From Lachnospiraceae bacterium (GTDB taxonomy: Bacteria; Bacillota; Clostridia; Lachnospirales; Lachnospiraceae): DNA of 32,849 nt. Position 1 is the first letter of the stretch. Each line of letters begins with the position of its first letter. Positions 28,931 through 32,849 of the stretch are shown piece after piece. The notes beneath the pieces are model-generated. The model saw nothing but the letters and a program-made list of their open reading frames with translations, did no database searches and was not told the DNA's origin. The stretch lies in the NCBI GenBank assembly GCA_910575445.1, contig CAJTFW010000017.1, positions 1 to 32,849 of the forward strand. Direction: 5' to 3'. The position numbers and the translations under genes were made by a program.

Positions 28931-30457
28931 ATGAATATTTTCCATAAATGTAAACTGTCCATCCTTGTATGTTCTCTCAGCCTTTCCACGTTCTTTTCTG
29001 CTCCAGCTCTGGCAGCAGAAATAGAAGACCCGGCAGTTGCTTCTGAGAACCGTTATAACTTAGAAATCCAATCCAACAGTTGGGAAAGCTGGCCAGCCGG
29101 ACCGCAGATCTACGCTGAGACAGCTGTTGTGATGGAAGCTTCTACAGGAACGGTTCTCTATAATAAAAGTATGGACCAGCAGATGTATCCGGCCAGTATT
29201 ACAAAGATTATGACAGTGCTCTTAGCCCTTGAGAACTTAGACCTTTCAGAAGAAGTTACTTTCTCTCACAATGCCGTCTTTTCGATTGACTATAACAGCA
29301 GCCATATCGCCCGCGACGAAGGCGAGGTTCTGACTGTCGAAGAATGTCTCTATGCAATTCTGTTGGAATCTGCCAACGAATGTTCCAATGCAATTGCAGA
29401 ACATACCGCCGGCTCTGTAGAAGCATTTGCTGAGATGATGAACCAACGCGCCGCAGAATTAGGCTGTACCAATACACATTTTACCAATCCTCACGGACTC
29501 CCGGACGAAAATCATTATACCACCGCACATGATATGGCGCTAATCGCCAGAGAAGCTATCAAATACGACAAATTTCGCCAGATTAGCAATACGCCGCGCT
29601 ATACGCTGCGCGCCACCAATAAAAAATCCGAAGAACTTTTGATGAATAATCATCACTATATGATATCCAACTATAAAACTTCCAAATATCTTGATGACAC
29701 CGTATTTGCCGGAAAGAACGGATATACTACCGTTGCTCTCAATACCCTTGTAACCTGTGCCTCCAGAAATGGAATGGATTTAATTGTGGTAACTATGAAG
29801 ACGCAAGGCGGAGCAGAACGCGGAGTTCCGGTCTATACAGATACGGCAAGTCTTCTCAACTATGCAAGTGAAAATTTTCACAAAGTAAATATCGCAGAAA
29901 ATGAGACCAACTTTTCTATTGGACAAAGCGGCCTTTTTGATACAGGAAGCACGGTCTTTGGAAGTCCAGAACCTATGATTGAATTAGACCCCGAAGGCAA
30001 CGTTATACTTCCGGTTACAGCTGAATTTACAGATGCCTCTCCGAAACTGGAATTCTTAGATGCAGAAGACGGGCAAAATATTGCCACACTAAGCTACACT
30101 TATGCCGGACAACATGTTGGCTCTACCAATCTGTATCTAACCGGAAATACCACACAGGAACATGATTTCCAGAATGAAGAAGATGCCAACTCCCAAGATG
30201 CAACAGACAACACCGGTGAATCAGGCAAAGAAGAAGTACGTCTTATCAAAATCAATCTAAGAGATGTTGGTATCGCTGTCTTCTCCACGCTGCTTGCAGC
30301 TGTTGTTATCTTTTTAACAATTCGAATCGCCAAAGACCATGATATCGATATCAACCCTATCAGCAGATGGAGGACTTGGAGAAATAATAAGAATTCCTTT
30401 CTAAATGGGAACAGAAAAAGATATAGAAGCAGGAAAAGGAACAGACGGTGGAAATAA
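28931..30457 (+). CDS. D-alanyl-D-alanine carboxypeptidase (DacF-like, S11 family)
   Basis: This 508-residue protein has a signal peptide (cleaved near APALAA, residue 29). An S11 serine-peptidase domain carries the catalytic SxxK in PASITKIMT, SxN in LESANECSNA and, in place of KTG, KNG in FAGKNGYTT. A beta-rich C-terminal domain follows, then an acidic linker, one membrane helix (VGIAVFSTLLAAVVIFLTIRIA) and a very basic tail (NGNRKRYRSRKRNRRWK). It should trim the last D-Ala from peptidoglycan stem peptides at the outer membrane face. AGAGG lies before the ATG. A 17-bp terminator follows. The exact paralogue (DacA, DacB or DacF) cannot be fixed. Confidence 0.92.
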   Translation: MNIFHKCKLSILVCSLSLSTFFSAPALAAEIEDPAVASENRYNLEIQSNSWESWPAGPQIYAETAVVMEASTGTVLYNKSMDQQMYPASITKIMTVLLALENLDLSEEVTFSHNAVFSIDYNSSHIARDEGEVLTVEECLYAILLESANECSNAIAEHTAGSVEAFAEMMNQRAAELGCTNTHFTNPHGLPDENHYTTAHDMALIAREAIKYDKFRQISNTPRYTLRATNKKSEELLMNNHHYMISNYKTSKYLDDTVFAGKNGYTTVALNTLVTCASRNGMDLIVVTMKTQGGAERGVPVYTDTASLLNYASENFHKVNIAENETNFSIGQSGLFDTGSTVFGSPEPMIELDPEGNVILPVTAEFTDASPKLEFLDAEDGQNIATLSYTYAGQHVGSTNLYLTGNTTQEHDFQNEEDANSQDATDNTGESGKEEVRLIKINLRDVGIAVFSTLLAAVVIFLTIRIAKDHDIDINPISRWRTWRNNKNSFLNGNRKRYRSRKRNRRWK

Positions 30458-30477
30458 ATGTAGCCGCAAGTTAAATT

Positions 30478-30540
30478 AAGAAAAGGCAGAAAAGGGCTAA
30501 ACAAATGCTTTGGTAGTCGCTTTTCTGTCTTTTCTTGTTT
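30478..30540 (+). terminator. Rho-independent terminator of the carboxypeptidase gene
   Basis: AAGAAAAGGCAGAAAAG (30478-30494) pairs with CTTTTCTGTCTTTTCTT (30520-30536) over 17 bp with one wobble, with a T-rich tail. Between here and 30702 (30541-30701) I see nothing beyond a short T/C-rich frame judged non-coding. Confidence 0.82.
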
Positions 30541-30701
30541 ATGTTATCACCCCATGAAAGAACACTCTTTAGACCCTCTATATCCCCTTTAAATCATGTT
30601 CTTACACTCCAGACCATATTTCCCCCATCCCCCACAGACCCCTTTTTAAAACCCTCTGGCATACATTACCTTAAACTTTCTTTGAATGGTTGGATGGAAA
30701 A

Positions 30702-30890
30702 TTATAGTAGCATCAAAAGCATATGATAAGGATAGTCAATGTTTTTTGTAATATGGACTATTCTTATATTGATATATCCATGTACTATATTCTCGGCATC
30801 TTCTACACCAAAATCTTTTAGTACAAAAACCAATACCACAATGCCTTGTTGAATACCCTTTTCTCCTATATTAACATCTTTTCTCTTTAT
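30702..30890 (-). pseudogene. C-terminal remnant of a second Rpn-family gene
   Basis: Immediately downstream of the intact Rpn gene, one open minus-strand frame reads ..RKDVNIGEKGIQQGI..LKDFGVEDAENIV... This parallels the end of the intact copy (..RDQENIEQGIKQGI..LREFGVEDDMIV..) in order and spacing. After ENIV the similarity stops and the frame ends at 30702. There is no start codon with a ribosome binding site and no nuclease domain, so this is a leftover of a tandem duplication or recombination, not a gene. Confidence 0.6.
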
Positions 30891-30899
30891 ATTCGGCTA

Positions 30900-31763
30900 T
30901 TATCTTTTTACACATTTTTCCGCTTCTTCTTTAGAAACATGAAACTTCTCCTGGATTTTTTTGACAATCATATCATCTTCCACTCCAAATTCCCTCAGAG
31001 AAGACATTAATGCTTCTATGCCTTGTTTTATCCCTTGCTCCATTCCTTGTTTTATCCCTTGTTCCATGCCCTGCTTTATCCCTTGTTCTATGTTTTCCTG
31101 ATCTCTCATCAACAACGTCATGTATTCATACCTCCATTCTCTGTTTCTTTTGGCTTCTTTTACCGCTAATTCCAGTTTCTTTACAAATGTATCCTCTGTT
31201 GATTTTCCTGCTACATAATCCAGAAATGCTTTTAACTCCTTACTGACATCATCCATGTAACCATGCGCATTCAGAAAAATTTTCGTCGCTTCATCTTTTA
31301 GCAGAATCTTATGATCTTCTTTACAGATATTTTGAAATGTATAGAGATGCCTTCCTTTATCAAACATATCAAATGGACATATAAAGATGATATAGCTTGG
31401 CTTTAACTGTTTATAGCTTTCTCCCCTATCTATCATCTGTAAATCAATCATACTCTGGTAAAAACGTGTTCTTTTCGCAAGTTCTTTGGTATCTGTAACT
31501 TGCATCTCAATGTCATAGATTGTCTGTTTCTCGTCCCGCACATATACGTCAAGTCTTACGCTTTTCGCATCTGCATCAAACTTGATCGTCTTTTGCAGCT
31601 CTGGATATTCAATACGCTCAATCTCTAATTCTGGCAGTATCCGCTTTAGTAGCTCTTTACAAAGTTCTGGATTCTGCATCACTTTTCCAAATAGAAAATC
31701 ATTACAGATTCCTAACTCTTCCCATGATGTGCCAACTTCTATCTGATTTTTTAATTCTTTCAA
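30900..31763 (-). CDS. Rpn family PD-(D/E)XK nuclease ('putative transposase')
   Basis: This 287-residue protein of the Rpn/PDDEXK_2 family has an N-terminal nuclease domain. FDADAKSVRLDVYVRDEKQTIYDIEMQV supplies the catalytic Asp and the Glu-x-Gln variant of (D/E)xK, followed by the YQSMID helix. Members are recombination-promoting nucleases often mis-annotated as transposases. Residues about 222-248 are EQGIKQGM repeats encoded by a 24-bp tandem repeat, followed by a helical C-terminus. The start is TTG at 31763 with GGAGG seven bases upstream. A second, broken copy lies upstream and a remnant downstream. Confidence 0.88.
   Translation of the reverse strand: MKELKNQIEVGTSWEELGICNDFLFGKVMQNPELCKELLKRILPELEIERIEYPELQKTIKFDADAKSVRLDVYVRDEKQTIYDIEMQVTDTKELAKRTRFYQSMIDLQMIDRGESYKQLKPSYIIFICPFDMFDKGRHLYTFQNICKEDHKILLKDEATKIFLNAHGYMDDVSKELKAFLDYVAGKSTEDTFVKKLELAVKEAKRNREWRYEYMTLLMRDQENIEQGIKQGMEQGIKQGMEQGIKQGIEALMSSLREFGVEDDMIVKKIQEKFHVSKEEAEKCVKR
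31021..31092. repeat. Three 24-bp tandem repeats inside the Rpn gene
   Basis: Units at 31021-31044, 31045-31068 and 31069-31092 differ at only a few positions. Each encodes the eight residues EQGIKQGM (last unit IEQGIKQG). The in-frame length means copy-number change would extend or shorten the linker without a frameshift, a common source of variation in Rpn proteins. Confidence 0.88.
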
Positions 31764-31860
31764 GTATTTTCCTCCATCCTCTTCCTCTAACTTTTTTGCA
31801 AAAGGTATCCAAACATGTTTTAATGCCTGAATACCTTTTGTTTGTCATTTTATCCAATCC

Positions 31861-32528
31861 TTACAAAAGCTGCGCCTGAAGTTCTCTGACAAACTGCTCT
31901 GATAGAGAAGGAAGGGATTTTACCACTAGCTCTACAGAAGCACCATTTTTTAACATGTTTAGAGCTGTTTTGATTTCTGTTTCACTCACTGCTTTCTTTA
32001 CTTCCTCTTCTGCATATTTTTTGCATACTCTTCTACCAGTTCACACATCTCGGTCACTCCTTTCTGAGATTCTTTGAAATATTGGACTCGGTTTGAAAGT
32101 TTCTGAAATTTCTGATGTACTCCTGTACTCTTCTTGAAATACTGCATCCGTTTGGCAATCTCTGTTCCATCATCTATGGCAGTATTTACATAGATTTCAT
32201 GTGTTCCATTCTCTACTACCGTTCCTGTCTCTTTGATGACCCGTTCCATATGATAGATGGTATGTTTTTCTCTAAAAATATCAAATTTCGTAAGAAATAT
32301 CAGATACACATCTGGCAACTGTTCCTATTTGATTCCACTCTCTACAAAAGCAGTATCGATGTTTGAGCGATTAAAACGAACCCTTTTTTGATGGTCGTCA
32401 TCATTCTTTTTCTGTACTTCTATATTAAAATAATCTCCAGAGCTGTCTTGGCACAATACATCATCTATTACATTCAGCTTCGAGACCAATTCTCTTTGTT
32501 TCTCATAGCTTTGCATCATCGTTCTCAT
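31861..32528 (-). pseudogene. Rpn/PD-(D/E)XK family pseudogene (nonsense and frameshift)
   Basis: Three joined pieces read as one Rpn-type protein. The nuclease part is VLCQDSSGDYFNIEVQKKNDDD (family 'vxCxdxxGxxfNIEmQ'), ending FVESGIK. An in-frame TAG (32323-32321) separates it from EQLPDVYLIFLTKFDIF..YHMERVIKETG. The frame is then lost after EEYAKN near 32015, where one missing A in an A-run would restore AKKYAEEEVKKAVSE and lead to the true C-terminus ending LQAQLL at 31861. The N-terminal 40-50 residues of the family are also missing. It therefore encodes no full-length product. Confidence 0.82.
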
Positions 32529-32714
32529 CCCTTTCTTAGTTAAAGGCTTACTTTTATTATATAGATTTCCCACAAAAAAAGCAAGGAAGACCATCCATAC
32601 TGATAGTGTAACTTTACTTTCGGGTTTGACTGGCCAGAGTTTACCATAGATGCTTTTTACAGACAGGAACTACAGACTGTTTTTTATACTTTACTACATT
32701 CCTTCTTCCTGCAC

Positions 32715-32764
32715 AACCGTTTCTTTTTTTGCGCAGACTCCCCCCCGGTGCTTCTGAAACGGTT
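32715..32764 (-). terminator. Inverted repeat after the right-edge gene
   Basis: AACCGTTTC (32715-32723) and GAAACGGTT (32756-32764) are perfect inverted 9-mers with a 32-nt loop that holds runs of seven Ts and seven Cs. It directly follows the stop of the partial gene at the right edge and is its likely terminator. Confidence 0.45.
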
Positions 32765-32765
32765 T

Positions 32766-32849
32766 TTACAATCCCCTGATCTGTGTCTCAAAATACACTT
32801 TCTTTTTATTCTGCAGCGACATGCTGTGGTGGATGCTCTCCAGATATTT
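32766..32849 (-). CDS. C-terminal end of an unidentified gene (partial)
   Basis: A minus-strand frame enters from the right edge and ends with TAA at 32768-32766. The 27 visible residues start KYLESIHHSMSLQNKK and end FETQIRGL. They are not enough to recognise a family. The following inverted repeat at 32715-32764 supports a real gene end. It could equally be a chance open frame. Confidence 0.35.
   Translation of the reverse strand, partial: KYLESIHHSMSLQNKKKVYFETQIRGL

Noticed and set aside
30535-30726. A 63-residue plus-strand frame after the carboxypeptidase terminator.
   Set aside because: T/C-rich low-complexity translation without a ribosome binding site; no similarity noticed.
1-32849. 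A CRISPR array or retron-like locus.
   Set aside because: No regularly spaced repeats, cas genes or reverse transcriptase were seen on either strand. The only tandem repeats are the 24-bp Rpn units and the 28-residue protein repeats.

Overview
The window reads as a spore-forming, low-GC Firmicute of the Lachnospiraceae type. The evidence is a SpoIID/SpoIIQ pair, an isoleucine T-box upstream of ileS, a reverse rubrerythrin next to a PerR-type regulator, strong AGGAGG ribosome binding sites throughout, and many ICE/IME-type genes. No 16S or ribosomal protein gene is present, so the family-level guess is an inference from gene content.

Layout. (1) 1-3932: accessory cargo and element-type regulators. 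A large imperfect inverted repeat (215-350) precedes a BlaI repressor and an M56 (BlaR1-like) membrane protease whose sensor domain is built of 28-residue repeats. A Tn916-ORF7/8-like pair (sigma-like and HTH) and a Cys-rich hypothetical follow. (2) About 4080-10590: a visibly more GC-rich mobilization module of the Tn4451/TnpX-TnpW class. It holds direct repeats suggestive of an oriT, MobC, a MOBP-type relaxase, a Cys-rich VLP protein, a RepA-like initiator, a DnaC-like ATPase, TnpW and a large serine recombinase. (3) 10699-12936: an AT-rich island between the recombinase and a tRNA-Lys gene. It carries an XRE regulator divergent from a leftward row of small genes: a membrane protein, a 42-aa zinc-ribbon peptide, an unknown protein, a DUF1643 protein and two 27-28 aa hydrophobic peptides. 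(4) 13136-17628: chromosomal backbone with tRNA-Lys, trmB, a DnaA-box cluster, reverse rubrerythrin, perR, an SH3-NlpC/P60 hydrolase and a hemolysin III family protein. (5) 17776-19890: a three-gene operon of XRE, ImmA/IrrE metalloprotease and PIN-like nuclease, which looks like a toxin-antitoxin or defence cassette. (6) 20121-30457: backbone with spoIIQ, spoIID, a ZIP transporter, glgP, T-box-ileS and a D-Ala-D-Ala carboxypeptidase. (7) 30702-32849: a cluster of Rpn/PD-(D/E)XK 'transposase' genes with one apparently intact copy, one C-terminal remnant and one pseudogene, then the C-terminal end of an unidentified gene at the right edge.

How the parts work together. BlaI and the M56 protease form a signal-proteolysis-derepression switch; further BlaI-type operator cores at the left edge suggest it also controls a leftward gene outside the window. 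MobC, the relaxase and the upstream repeats would form the relaxosome; RepA and the DnaC-like ATPase would replicate the excised circle; the serine recombinase with TnpW would excise and integrate it. In the XRE/ImmA/PIN operon the expected logic is that ImmA cleaves the XRE repressor and releases the PIN protein. The best candidates for undescribed biology are the repeat-sensor M56 protein, the hairpin at 215-350, the micro-peptide/DUF1643/XRE island and the XRE-ImmA-PIN cassette.
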